A DNA stretch of 45,285 nucleotides from JABCPE02 sp963530615. GTDB lineage: Bacteria > Bacteroidota > Bacteroidia > Flavobacteriales > Weeksellaceae. The notes beneath the pieces are model-generated. The model was not told where the DNA came from. It saw only the letters and a list, made by a program, of their open reading frames with translations, and did not search any database. Where the stretch lies: NCBI GenBank assembly GCA_963530615.1, contig CAUSDX010000011.1, positions 1-45,285 on the forward strand, read 5' to 3'. Each line of letters begins with the position of its first letter. The first letter of the stretch is position 1. The position numbers were made by a program, and so were the translations under genes. This document shows, one piece after another, positions 8,800 to 16,481 of the stretch.

Positions 8800-9996
8800 T
8801 TATTTATTATTATATTGATAAATAGCATCTTTCAATAGTTCAACGCTTCGTTTTAAATCTTCTTCTTTTAGAACATAAGCGATGCGAACTTGTTTCTTCC
8901 CAAGTTCAGGGTTGGAGTAAAATCCTCCTGCTGGAGCTACCATTACAGTTTCATTATTGTTAGAATATTCTTCCAATAACCATTGTGCAAATTTTTCAGC
9001 ATCATCTATTGGGAGTTCAGCGACGCAATAAAAAGCTCCTTTTGGTGTAGGGCAAATTACCCCTGGGATTTCATTGAGTAGAGTGACCAAAAGATTTCTT
9101 CGTTTCGTGTATTCTTCTTTTACTTTATTAATGTATTCAGTATCATTTTGATGAGCTTTTGTAGCGATAATTTGACCCAAAAGAACAGGACTTAATCTTG
9201 CTTGGGCAAATTTCATAGCGGCATTATAGATTGTTTTTGAGCGAGTTACCATGAAGCCAATCCTTACTCCGCACATGGAGTATCGTTTAGATTCTGAATC
9301 TATAATAATACAATTCTCTGATATTTCAGGGAATTCAAGCATGGAAGTTTGTTTTTCTCCATCATATACATACTCACGATATACTTCATCAGAGATAATG
9401 ACAATATCATGTTTTAAAGCGATTTCTGCTAATTTCTTTAATTCCTCTTTAGTATAAAGATATCCTGTGGGATTTCCAGGGTTACAAATTAAAATAGCCT
9501 TGGTTTTTGGAGTGATTTTCTTTTCAAATTCCTCAATTTTAGGTAAGGCAAATCCTGTCTCTATAGTAGAAGGGATAGCAACAACTTTTACATTGATGTG
9601 GTTTGTAAAACCATTATAATTAGCATAATAAGGTTCTGGAATAATAATTTCATCTCCATCATCACAAAGTGTTGATAATGCAAAATTCAGGGCTTCTGAA
9701 CCTCCATTGGTTACTATGAAATTCTCGGTAGTAAGGTCGGAAAAGCCAATAGAATGATAGTAATTCACCAAAGCATTTCTATAATCAACACTTCCTTCGG
9801 ATAAAGAATATTCTAAGACTTTTAGATTAATATTTTTAAGTTCGTCGAGAGCAGTTTGTGGAGTTTCAATATCTGGTTGACCGATATTTAGATGATAAAC
9901 TTTTCTCCCTTTTTGTTTTGCTACTAATGCAAATGGAACTAGTTTTCTAATCGGTGAAGCGGGCATATTTTCCGCTCTTTGAGAAATTTTTGGCAT
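8800..9996 (-). CDS. Pyridoxal-phosphate aminotransferase, class I/II
   Basis: A 398-aa fold-type I PLP enzyme. Visible motifs are NGGSEALNFAL (cofactor phosphate loop, near residue 87), NPGNPTGYLY (near residue 170), SDEVYREYVY and the Schiff-base lysine in SKRYSMCGVRIG (near residue 234). The domain order and length match aspartate, tyrosine or aromatic aminotransferases, but the amino-acid substrate is not determined. I start at the ATG at 9996. The frame is open for 20 more codons, but those encode a non-family, hydrophobic and basic stretch. A second related enzyme is at 23903-25093, so the two probably divide substrates. Confidence 0.9.
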   Translation of the reverse strand: MPKISQRAENMPASPIRKLVPFALVAKQKGRKVYHLNIGQPDIETPQTALDELKNINLKVLEYSLSEGSVDYRNALVNYYHSIGFSDLTTENFIVTNGGSEALNFALSTLCDDGDEIIIPEPYYANYNGFTNHINVKVVAIPSTIETGFALPKIEEFEKKITPKTKAILICNPGNPTGYLYTKEELKKLAEIALKHDIVIISDEVYREYVYDGEKQTSMLEFPEISENCIIIDSESKRYSMCGVRIGFMVTRSKTIYNAAMKFAQARLSPVLLGQIIATKAHQNDTEYINKVKEEYTKRRNLLVTLLNEIPGVICPTPKGAFYCVAELPIDDAEKFAQWLLEEYSNNNETVMVAPAGGFYSNPELGKKQVRIAYVLKEEDLKRSVELLKDAIYQYNNK

Positions 9997-10034
9997 GACT
10001 TTTAATTTTTTAAGATAATAGCGTAAAGATAATA

Positions 10035-10064
10035 AATAAAAATAAGACCTAAACATGTTAGGCC
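10035..10064 (-). terminator. Possible weak terminator of metK
   Basis: CCTAACATGTTTAGG can form a short 5-bp stem, and on the minus strand it is followed by TCTTATTTTTATTT. The stem is short, so confidence is low. Confidence 0.4.
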
Positions 10065-10072
10065 CTAATTTT

Positions 10073-11356
10073 TTATGAAATTTGAAATGCTTTTTTGATT
10101 TTTTCCACTTTATCTAATTTTTCCCAAGTAAAGAATTCTAAATCTTTAACGATTAATTCATTTTTCTCCCCTTGGTTAAAAATTTTGTCAGCGATGTAAG
10201 GTATTCTTCCCATGTGTCCATAAGCAGCAGTTTCTTGATAAATAGGGTTTCTCAATTTTAATGATTGTTCTATGGCATAAGGTCTAAGATCAAAAATTTC
10301 TTGGACTTTCTTTGCTATTTCTCCATCAGTAAGATTTATCTTGGAAGTTCCATAGGTATTAATATATAATCCACATGGCTCGGCAACTCCAATAGCATAG
10401 GATACTTGTACTAAAATTTCATCGGCGATACCTGCTGCTACTAAATTTTTAGCAATATGTCTCATTGCATAGGCGGCACTTCTATCTACCTTTGAGGGGT
10501 CTTTCCCAGAAAAAGCTCCACCACCATGAGCACCTTTGCCTCCATAAGTATCTACTATGATTTTTCTACCAGTTAATCCAGTGTCACCATGAGGACCGCC
10601 AATTACAAATTTTCCTGTTGGATTGATATGGAATTTAATTTGGTCGTTAAACAGTGCTTGTATTTCAGTCTTTTGCTTACTCTTTACTCTTGGGATTAAA
10701 ATTTCAATAATATCTTTTCTAATCTTTGCTAACATGTTTTCTTCTGTATCAAATTCATCATGTTGAGTAGAAATTACGATGGAATCTATTCTGATAGGTT
10801 TGTGATTATCGGAGTATTCTATTGTTACTTGAGACTTAGCATCAGGTCTTAAATAAGAAATTTCTGAATTTTCTCTTCTGATAGAGGATAATTCTTGTAG
10901 TATGCTGTGAGCCAAATCTAATGCTAAAGGCATATAGTTTTCTGTTTCATTGGTTGCGTAACCGAACATAATTCCTTGGTCACCAGCTCCTTGTGCATTT
11001 GCTTTACTTTCAAAGTCTTCGGTAGCTGTAATTCTATCTACTCCTTGGTTGATATCAGGAGATTGCTCATGAATAGCAGAAATTACTCCGCAAGAGTCTC
11101 CATTGAACATGTATTCTCCTTTAGTGTATCCTATTTTGTTAATCACCTGCCGAGCAATGGTTTGCACATCTAAATAGGCTTCTGATTTTACTTCCCCTGC
11201 CAATACAACTTGTCCTGTAGTAACAAGAGTTTCGCAGGCTACTTTAGAATTAGGGTCATAAGCTAGAAAATGGTCAATGAGTGCATCAGATATTTGGTCT
11301 GCAACTTTGTCTGGATGTCCTTCTGAAACGGATTCTGAGGTAAATAAATACGCCAT
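10073..11356 (-). CDS. metK: S-adenosylmethionine synthetase
   Basis: A 427-aa enzyme that makes S-adenosylmethionine from methionine and ATP. All three family signatures are visible: TSESVSEGHPDK near the N-terminus, GAGDQGIMFGYA near residue 123, and GGGAFSGKDPSKVDRSAAY near residue 277. The C-terminal part also aligns in order. The length is somewhat above the usual 385-420 residues, as in other Bacteroidota. Expression is probably controlled by the riboswitch in its leader (11430-11478), behind a strong promoter at 11491-11520, giving feedback by its own product. Confidence 0.97.
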   Translation of the reverse strand: MAYLFTSESVSEGHPDKVADQISDALIDHFLAYDPNSKVACETLVTTGQVVLAGEVKSEAYLDVQTIARQVINKIGYTKGEYMFNGDSCGVISAIHEQSPDINQGVDRITATEDFESKANAQGAGDQGIMFGYATNETENYMPLALDLAHSILQELSSIRRENSEISYLRPDAKSQVTIEYSDNHKPIRIDSIVISTQHDEFDTEENMLAKIRKDIIEILIPRVKSKQKTEIQALFNDQIKFHINPTGKFVIGGPHGDTGLTGRKIIVDTYGGKGAHGGGAFSGKDPSKVDRSAAYAMRHIAKNLVAAGIADEILVQVSYAIGVAEPCGLYINTYGTSKINLTDGEIAKKVQEIFDLRPYAIEQSLKLRNPIYQETAAYGHMGRIPYIADKIFNQGEKNELIVKDLEFFTWEKLDKVEKIKKAFQIS

Positions 11357-11429
11357 AAATATTTTTTTTATTTGTTAAAAAAACAGAAAAATGACGATTG
11401 TATGCAATAATAAAGAAACAAAGCGACGG

Positions 11430-11478
11430 CCTGTTTTAGCATTTTTTATTGAGGTTGCAATCAGTCAAATTTTTCCTC
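11430..11478 (-). promoter_or_regulatory. SAM-II-type riboswitch in the metK leader
   Basis: Read on the minus strand, the leader holds GAGG, an A/U-rich loop, ACUGAUUGCAA, CCUC, then AAAAAAUGCUAAAACAGG. GAGG/CCUC form P1, and CUG pairs with the downstream CAG as the pseudoknot helix. The strings AUUGCAA and AUGCUAAAA are the conserved core of SAM-II (metA motif) aptamers, which are known in Bacteroidota. It begins about 10 nt after the predicted transcription start and lies about 75 nt before the metK ATG. Alternative folding was not computed. Confidence 0.85.
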
Positions 11479-11490
11479 TAAATTGTTTGG

Positions 11491-11520
11491 CAAATTTATG
11501 TAATCTTTATTAAAAAACAA
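11491..11520 (-). promoter_or_regulatory. Promoter of the riboswitch-metK transcript
   Basis: Minus strand: TTG (11520-11518), exactly 19 bp, then TAAATTTG (11498-11491). This is a close match to TTG-N19-TAnnTTTG. The transcript would start near 11486, just before the aptamer. Confidence 0.75.
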
Positions 11521-11550
11521 AAAAACTTATAATGTTTTTTATAAGTTTTT
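11521..11550 (-). terminator. Intrinsic terminator of oxyR
   Basis: A perfect 11-bp stem (11521-11531 with 11540-11550) is followed on the minus strand by a T-rich tract. The T tract runs into the -33 box of the metK promoter, so the two units are packed tightly. Confidence 0.7.
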
Positions 11551-11563
11551 AATTGACATGTGT

Positions 11564-12514
11564 TTATGGCTTTATTACTGAAAAGTCCTTTGGATTTTTA
11601 TTATAGTTAAGTTTATCAGATAAAGTTTTTCGGAGGTAATTTGCCAATTCATCAAATAGTTTTTGTTTGTAACTAGGTTTATAATAAATTAGGCTAATTT
11701 CACGAACGGGAGATGGTTTTTTGAAATGAAAAATGTTTTTTTGTTGCTCTTCAGTCAATTGCTGAGTAGCTAATTCAGGTATAATGGTCAGTCCTCCTAC
11801 TTTATCTACTATTTTAATTAATGTCGAGATGCTAGAACCTGAATATTCTAAATTCTTAGGTTTGGCGATATTTTCTTGGAGATGGCATATAGATTCGCTG
11901 TGTAACCGGAGACAGTTACCCTCTTCTAATAACCAAATTTTATCTAGATTTATTTTTTCAGGGGAGATGTATTGATGAGAATGGTCTGTTAATCCTTGTG
12001 CAGAGGAATAAATGAGTAGTTCTTCATTAAATAAGAAATCTGTAAAAAATTCTGAAGTTTCAGCATAGGGCGTTGATATAATTCCCACATCAAGCTCACC
12101 GGATTTCAGTTCTTTGATGATATTATCCGTGTTCATTTCTCGGATATTCATTTCTATTTTGGGATTTTGATGAAGAAAATCAAAAAGTTCTGTAGGGAGT
12201 AAAAAATTAGATACAGTGGGAATAATACCGATATTTATTCTCCCAGCTAAAATATTATTGAGCAGGGTAGCTTTATTTTTAAGTTCCATAATGGCATTCA
12301 TTATAACTTTTGCTTGTTCTACAATTTGAATGCCTATATCAGTAGTTCGGATAGGGTGGCTAGTACGGTCAAAAATTTTTACATCTAATTCTTCTTCTAA
12401 TTTTTGAACCATAGCACTTAATGTGGGTTGTGTAATGAAACACGCCTGAGCAGCTTTCCCAAAGTGTCTGTATTTATCTACGGCAATTAAGTATTCTAAT
12501 TGTTGAATGTTCAT
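11564..12514 (-). CDS. oxyR: LysR-family hydrogen peroxide sensor
   Basis: A 316-aa LysR regulator with an N-terminal winged HTH (residues 1-60, TQPTLSAMVQKLEEEL) and a substrate-binding-like sensor domain. Two cysteines, Cys201 and Cys210 in GNCLRLHSESIC, have the nine-residue spacing and context of the peroxide-sensing pair Cys199/Cys208 of E. coli OxyR. This identifies it as OxyR rather than a generic LysR protein. It should switch on peroxide defence genes when the disulfide forms. No catalase or Dps gene is next to it. It has its own -7 element upstream and a terminator before metK. Confidence 0.92.
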   Translation of the reverse strand: MNIQQLEYLIAVDKYRHFGKAAQACFITQPTLSAMVQKLEEELDVKIFDRTSHPIRTTDIGIQIVEQAKVIMNAIMELKNKATLLNNILAGRINIGIIPTVSNFLLPTELFDFLHQNPKIEMNIREMNTDNIIKELKSGELDVGIISTPYAETSEFFTDFLFNEELLIYSSAQGLTDHSHQYISPEKINLDKIWLLEEGNCLRLHSESICHLQENIAKPKNLEYSGSSISTLIKIVDKVGGLTIIPELATQQLTEEQQKNIFHFKKPSPVREISLIYYKPSYKQKLFDELANYLRKTLSDKLNYNKNPKDFSVIKP

Positions 12515-12535
12515 AATGAATAAAAACTTATCTCA

Positions 12536-12543
12536 CAAAGGTA
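12536..12543 (-). promoter_or_regulatory. -7 element of oxyR
   Basis: Minus-strand TACCTTTG matches TAnnTTTG and ends 22 bp before the ATG. No TTG is present at the usual -33 distance. Confidence 0.5.
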
Positions 12544-12605
12544 GGGAAAATAGTTGAAAAAGCTATCTTATTAAAACATTAGAAAGCTGCCAAAAAGCAA
12601 CTTTT

Positions 12606-12956
12606 TTAGTCAATTTTCCAAATGTGTTTTAACAATTTATAAAATTGATGTTCTCTATCGGTTACTTTATTATCTGCTTTGATTAAAGTTTTAGCAAAAA
12701 AAACAAATTTATTTCTTTCATCTTCGGTGGAATCATCATAAAAGCAATGAGCATGAAATTCAAAATGGTCTTTCCAAGCTTCAGGCTGAAGGGATGCGAT
12801 AACTTCTAATTCGTTATCTAAATTAACTCTAAAAGGAAATTCTTCGGCTAAATATTCTTGAATTTTTATTCCCTCTTCTGGAGAAAACTTATGATCTACA
12901 GCTGAAAGTATCATCAGCAAATGGTATCCTGCGATGGATTTGTTAGATTTTTTCAT
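12606..12956 (-). CDS. TerB-like small protein
   Basis: A 116-aa soluble, acidic, all-helical-looking protein. The pattern of an N-terminal helix ending in LSAVDHKFSPEEG and a later TLIKADNKVTDREHQFY segment resembles the two-repeat TerB/DUF533-like metal-binding fold, where acidic residues follow each helix. Function in this branch is not established, and no other tellurite-resistance (ter) genes are nearby. Its start lies 6 bp after the DoxX-like gene's stop on the same strand, so it is the second gene of that operon. The TerB assignment is moderate. Confidence 0.75.
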   Translation of the reverse strand: MKKSNKSIAGYHLLMILSAVDHKFSPEEGIKIQEYLAEEFPFRVNLDNELEVIASLQPEAWKDHFEFHAHCFYDDSTEDERNKFVFFAKTLIKADNKVTDREHQFYKLLKHIWKID

Positions 12957-12962
12957 ATTGAT

Positions 12963-14018
12963 TTATTTACTAATAATTTTTCCTTTTTCTAATACTAAGA
13001 TAAATGGATTACTTCTTGCGATAGTTTTTATCGCGGTGGCATCCATAGTAGCATTAGGGAGTGCTTTAAATGTTTCAGATTGAGGAGAGATACCAAAAAT
13101 TACAGCTTCTTCATCTGATTGATTAACCAGAAATTCCATTTTTGTCAGTTCGTTTTCTTTAACTCTTTCAGGTTTATAAGAAAAAAGCAGCACGGCTTTT
13201 GGAGCATTAAGAATGCTATCTGTAACATCTTTCCCCTCAATAGTTTCTATTTTGAAATGTTCAATAGCTGAAGTATAGCCTTGTTTATAAAGTTCAGATT
13301 TTGTTTTTTCAGAGAGTATTTTCCATTGGCTCATTTGCCAATAGTTTTGATTGATGTAATCATCCTGATTAATTTCTAATTCTTCTCCTGTTTTTTGATT
13401 TTTTAAGGTGTAAATTAGTTTGTACTCTGATGGATTTTGAGCAATTTTTTCTTTCTCGGTTTTAATATTCGTTCCAATTTTGTAATCCCTAAAATCAATT
13501 AAAGGTTCGTAATAAATTCCTGAAAATAAAATGTATAGAAAAACTCCGAAACAGAGAATTGCTCCCCAGCCTTTTGCAATGTTAAATTTTGTATTTGGAA
13601 CGGATTTTTTTTCATAAATCCAAAGGATTGTTAATAAGAAAAGTAGGATGATATCTTTACCAAAACTTTGCCAAGGAGTGAATTTAATGGCATCTCCGAA
13701 ACAGCCACAATCTGTAACAACATTATAATAAGCAGAATAAAAAGTTAAAAACCCAAAGAAAACGCATAAAGAAATTAAGGAAAGAAGCGTTGTTTTGATT
13801 TGGATTTTAAGCAAAAGAAATAGACCTAAAATTAATTCTAATAAAATAACGAAAATAGAGATGGTTAGTGAAAAAGGAATTAAAAATTCTAAATCAAACA
13901 CCGTAGGAGAAAAATATTCTTCCAATTTGAAAGAAAAGCCTACTGGGTCTATTGCTTTTACTCCTCCTGATAAGAGAAAAATAAAGGCAATTATAAGTCT
14001 TAAAATTTCTTTAAACAT
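12963..14018 (-). CDS. BT_3928-like membrane protein, DoxX/MauE-type
   Basis: A 351-aa protein. An N-terminal four-helix membrane part (about residues 5-145) begins RLIIAFIFLLSGGVKAIDP, typical of DoxX/MauE-related proteins. It contains the pair VTDCGCFGD near residue 103, a cysteine motif seen in MauE-like redox membrane proteins. After a fifth helix (about 150-168) comes a soluble C-terminal domain of about 180 residues that may be thioredoxin-like but lacks a CxxC. This architecture is conserved in Bacteroidota, with unknown function. A role in thiol redox or cell-envelope maturation is inferred. It is co-transcribed with the TerB-like gene. Confidence 0.8.
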   Translation of the reverse strand: MFKEILRLIIAFIFLLSGGVKAIDPVGFSFKLEEYFSPTVFDLEFLIPFSLTISIFVILLELILGLFLLLKIQIKTTLLSLISLCVFFGFLTFYSAYYNVVTDCGCFGDAIKFTPWQSFGKDIILLFLLTILWIYEKKSVPNTKFNIAKGWGAILCFGVFLYILFSGIYYEPLIDFRDYKIGTNIKTEKEKIAQNPSEYKLIYTLKNQKTGEELEINQDDYINQNYWQMSQWKILSEKTKSELYKQGYTSAIEHFKIETIEGKDVTDSILNAPKAVLLFSYKPERVKENELTKMEFLVNQSDEEAVIFGISPQSETFKALPNATMDATAIKTIARSNPFILVLEKGKIISK

Positions 14019-14113
14019 GGATAGATTTTTTGCTAAAATACTAAAAAATAAGTAAAATTGTGCAATAAATTTTATATAGATAGTCGTTGAATTTTTGAAA
14101 AATAATTAAAATT

Positions 14114-14797
14114 ATGAAAATCAAATTTTTAGGGCATAATTGCTTTCTGATAAACTATAAAGGTAAAAATATTTTAACTGACCCTTTCTATAATTTTCAA
14201 AAAGAGCAATCGGGTTTTGAAATTTCAAAGCAAAATATTGATTTTGCGTTAATTACTCATGCTCATTATGACCATATAGCTGATGTGGCAGAGGTTTTGG
14301 AACATTATCCAAAAGCTACAATTATTGCCCAACCTGAAATTTGTACCTATTTTGGACATACTCACAATATAGATTTGAATATTGGAGGGACAACGAAGGT
14401 AGAAGATTTGGAGATTACCATGCTCCAAGCAGTACACACGAGCTCTTTTCCTGATGGTAGATATGGAGGAGTATCAAGTAGTTACATGCTGAGCTATGAA
14501 GGAAAGAATATTTATCTTGCAGGAGATACAGGAATGATGACGGATATGCAGTGGTTTCCTAAAATTTTTGGAGAAATTTCTTTGGCGATTTTACCTATAG
14601 GTGGACATTATACCATGGATGCAAAGTTAGCAAGTTTTGTAGCAGCGGGGCTTTTGAAAACACCTAAAGTATTGGCTTGTCATTTTGATACTTTTCCGCC
14701 TATTGCTATTAACCATGAAGAAGCATTAAAATTTTTTGAAGAAAAAGGAATTGAATTAATATTGCCTGAATTAGGTTTGGAAATAGAGTTAAAATAA
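14114..14797 (+). CDS. Metal-dependent hydrolase, UPF0173 (UlaG-like MBL fold)
   Basis: A 227-aa metallo-beta-lactamase-fold protein. Metal ligands are visible in THAHYDHIAD (near residue 50), AVHTSSFPDGRYGG (near residue 107), AGDTGMMTD (near residue 140) and the C-terminal CHFDTFP (near residue 197). Length and motif order match the UPF0173 group, whose substrate is not known. The gene is followed 11 bp later by a small membrane protein gene on the same strand, ending at a strong terminator, so the two form an operon. Its start is about 95 bp from the divergent DoxX-like gene. Confidence 0.9.
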   Translation: MKIKFLGHNCFLINYKGKNILTDPFYNFQKEQSGFEISKQNIDFALITHAHYDHIADVAEVLEHYPKATIIAQPEICTYFGHTHNIDLNIGGTTKVEDLEITMLQAVHTSSFPDGRYGGVSSSYMLSYEGKNIYLAGDTGMMTDMQWFPKIFGEISLAILPIGGHYTMDAKLASFVAAGLLKTPKVLACHFDTFPPIAINHEEALKFFEEKGIELILPELGLEIELK

Positions 14798-14808
14798 AAG
14801 ATAATAAA

Positions 14809-15147
14809 ATGAGAATTATACTTAATTTATTGATTAATGCGACTATTGCTTATGTGCTTCAAAGGATGTTAGATGGAGTACATTTTGTAGATTTTGGAAC
14901 GGCAGTTATTTTTGCTGTTATTTTGGGGCTTCTTAATATTTTTGTAAAACCTGTATTACAAATACTGAGTTTGCCCTTGACGATTTTTACTTTTGGGTTA
15001 TTCTCATTGATTATTAATGCTGTGATTGTTTTACTAGCTGGGGCTTTTATAGATGGAGTTGTTATTGATGGTATTGGCTACGCATTGATATTCAGTATAC
15101 TATTATCTATTCTAACATCAATATTTAGGATAAGTAGTGAAGATTAA
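14809..15147 (+). CDS. Small membrane protein, YvlD/phage-holin-4 superfamily
   Basis: A 112-aa protein with four hydrophobic helices. It carries the family pattern: an N-terminal MRIILNLLINATIAYV helix, the conserved LGLLNIFVKPVLQILSLP turn near residue 45, and LTIFTFGLFSLIINA following. Members are often called phage holin family protein, but most, like this one, are chromosomal, conserved and of unknown function, and nothing phage-like is nearby. It is the last gene of the unit starting at 14114. Confidence 0.85.
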   Translation: MRIILNLLINATIAYVLQRMLDGVHFVDFGTAVIFAVILGLLNIFVKPVLQILSLPLTIFTFGLFSLIINAVIVLLAGAFIDGVVIDGIGYALIFSILLSILTSIFRISSED

Positions 15148-15155
15148 AAAATAAT

Positions 15156-15199
15156 AAAAAAGATTGTTTCTGTTAAAAATTGGAACAATCTTTTTTTTA
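15156..15199 (+). terminator. Intrinsic terminator of the 14114-15147 operon
   Basis: AAAGATTGTT pairs with AACAATCTTT across a 15-nt loop and is followed by eight T residues. Confidence 0.85.
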
Positions 15200-15256
15200 T
15201 GGAAAAATGTAAAAAAATAAAAAAGAATAAATAAGCTTAAATTCGTAATAAAAAAA

Positions 15257-15349
15257 GGCAAGCTACCTACATCACACCGCTACGACCGATTACCTTTGCT
15301 GTGTTCCCACCCTGGAGGATTTTCAGGAGCTGGTTGTGTAGGACTTGCC
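15257..15349 (-). ncRNA. ffs: Signal recognition particle RNA (4.5S-like, small bacterial type)
   Basis: On the minus strand the ends GGCAAG and CUUGCC close a long hairpin of about 93 nt. The apical part, CCAGGGUGGGAACACAGCAAAGGUAA, contains the conserved domain IV features: a GGAA-type tetraloop flanked by an asymmetric loop with AGCA. It aligns with E. coli 4.5S RNA, as does the 3' part GAUGUAG. The RNA binds Ffh and targets nascent membrane proteins. A -7 promoter element lies directly upstream (15354-15361). Confidence 0.93.
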
Positions 15350-15353
15350 GTTG

Positions 15354-15361
15354 CAAATATA
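15354..15361 (-). promoter_or_regulatory. -7 element of the SRP RNA gene
   Basis: Minus-strand TATATTTG ends 4 bp before the first base of the SRP RNA, the right distance for a transcription start at 15349. A TTG occurs 24 bp further upstream. Confidence 0.65.
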
Positions 15362-15473
15362 TGAATTACAAAAATAGGAATGTAGCAATTTCGGTATAAC
15401 ATTAATAAATAATTCATAAATCATTGATAATCAATATTAAAATATTTTATATAGAAAAATGAATAGTTTTATG

Positions 15474-15481
15474 TAAATTTG
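15474..15481 (+). promoter_or_regulatory. -7 element of the glycosyltransferase gene
   Basis: TAAATTTG ends 25 bp before the ATG at 15507. The in-frame TTG at 15492 would lie only a few bases after the predicted transcript start, supporting the ATG. Confidence 0.5.
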
Positions 15482-15506
15482 GGCAAATTTTTTGAAGATT
15501 TTTATA

Positions 15507-16460
15507 ATGAATTTATCTATAGTAATTCCTTTGTTAAATGAGGAAGAATCACTTAGCGAATTATTTTTTAGAATTAATAAGGTATGTTTGGAGAATGAAA
15601 TTTCGTATGAAATCTGGTTCATAGACGATGGTAGTACGGATAATTCTTGGGAGACAATAGAGTGGTTTTGTAAGGAAAATGATAATATTCATGCAATAAA
15701 ATTTTCCCGAAATTATGGAAAATCACAGGCTCTTCATGCAGCTTTTGAGAAGGTACAAGGTGAGGTAGTTATTACCATGGATGCTGATTTACAAGATTTT
15801 CCCGAAGAGATTCCAGAACTGTATAATATGGTGAAAAATGAGAATTATGATATTGTTAGTGGCTGGAAAAAGAAAAGGTTTGATAATGTGGTAACTAAAA
15901 ATCTTCCTTCAAAACTTTTTAATGCAGCTGCGAGAAAGGTTTCAGGGGTTTATCTTCATGATTTTAATTGTGGTCTCAAAGCTTATAAAAAGCAGGTGGT
16001 AAAATCTATAGATGTTTATGGAGATATGCATCGTTATATTCCTGTTTTAGCAGCGAATGCGGGATTTAATAGAATTACAGAAAAAGAGGTGAGGCATCAG
16101 GCTAGACCTTATGGAAGTTCTAAATTTGGAACGGAGAGATTTATACGAGGTTTTCTAGATTTAGTAACACTTTGGTTTGTGAGCCGTTTTGGAGGGAGGC
16201 CTATGCATTTTTTCGGTTTTGTAGGGACTTTGATGTTTTTAATTGGTTTTTGTTCTGCATTTTGGTTAGGGATTTCAAAGTTATATCATGTTTATGTAAA
16301 GAAGATTTATGGGCATTTGATAGTAGAAACACCATGGTTTTTTATCGCTCTTACGATGATGATTTTAGGAACAATATTGTTTGTTTCTGGTTTTTTAGGA
16401 GAGTTGATTATTAGAATGAATAGAGGGTATAAAAATTATCATATAGAAAGGGAAATTTAA
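15507..16460 (+). CDS. Glycosyltransferase family 2, polyprenyl-phosphate type (DPM1/GtrB-like)
   Basis: A 317-aa protein. The GT2 domain (residues 1-220) starts LSIVIPLLNEEESL and contains FIDDGSTDNS and the metal-binding TMDADLQDFPEEIP, which identifies the dolichol-/polyprenyl-phosphate sugar transferase branch. NCGLKAYKK follows near residue 157. Two C-terminal membrane helices (about 233-260 and 275-302) complete the GtrB/ArnC-like layout. The expected role is to load a sugar on undecaprenyl phosphate at the inner membrane for later transfer to an envelope glycan or lipid A. The sugar is unknown. The phosphohexomutase 21 bp downstream probably supplies sugar phosphates. Confidence 0.92.
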   Translation: MNLSIVIPLLNEEESLSELFFRINKVCLENEISYEIWFIDDGSTDNSWETIEWFCKENDNIHAIKFSRNYGKSQALHAAFEKVQGEVVITMDADLQDFPEEIPELYNMVKNENYDIVSGWKKKRFDNVVTKNLPSKLFNAAARKVSGVYLHDFNCGLKAYKKQVVKSIDVYGDMHRYIPVLAANAGFNRITEKEVRHQARPYGSSKFGTERFIRGFLDLVTLWFVSRFGGRPMHFFGFVGTLMFLIGFCSAFWLGISKLYHVYVKKIYGHLIVETPWFFIALTMMILGTILFVSGFLGELIIRMNRGYKNYHIEREI

Positions 16461-16481
16461 GAAAAAAATAAAAAAATTATA

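Noticed and set aside
8631..8825. Plus-strand 64-aa ORF
   Set aside because: Covers the murB start and the terminator between murB and the aminotransferase. No family features.
14809..15147. Phage holin and therefore a prophage
   Set aside because: The family is chromosomal and widespread, and no other phage gene is nearby.
16172..16414. Plus-strand 80-aa ORF
   Set aside because: Out-of-frame shadow of the glycosyltransferase C-terminus, rich in Cys, Phe and Trp.
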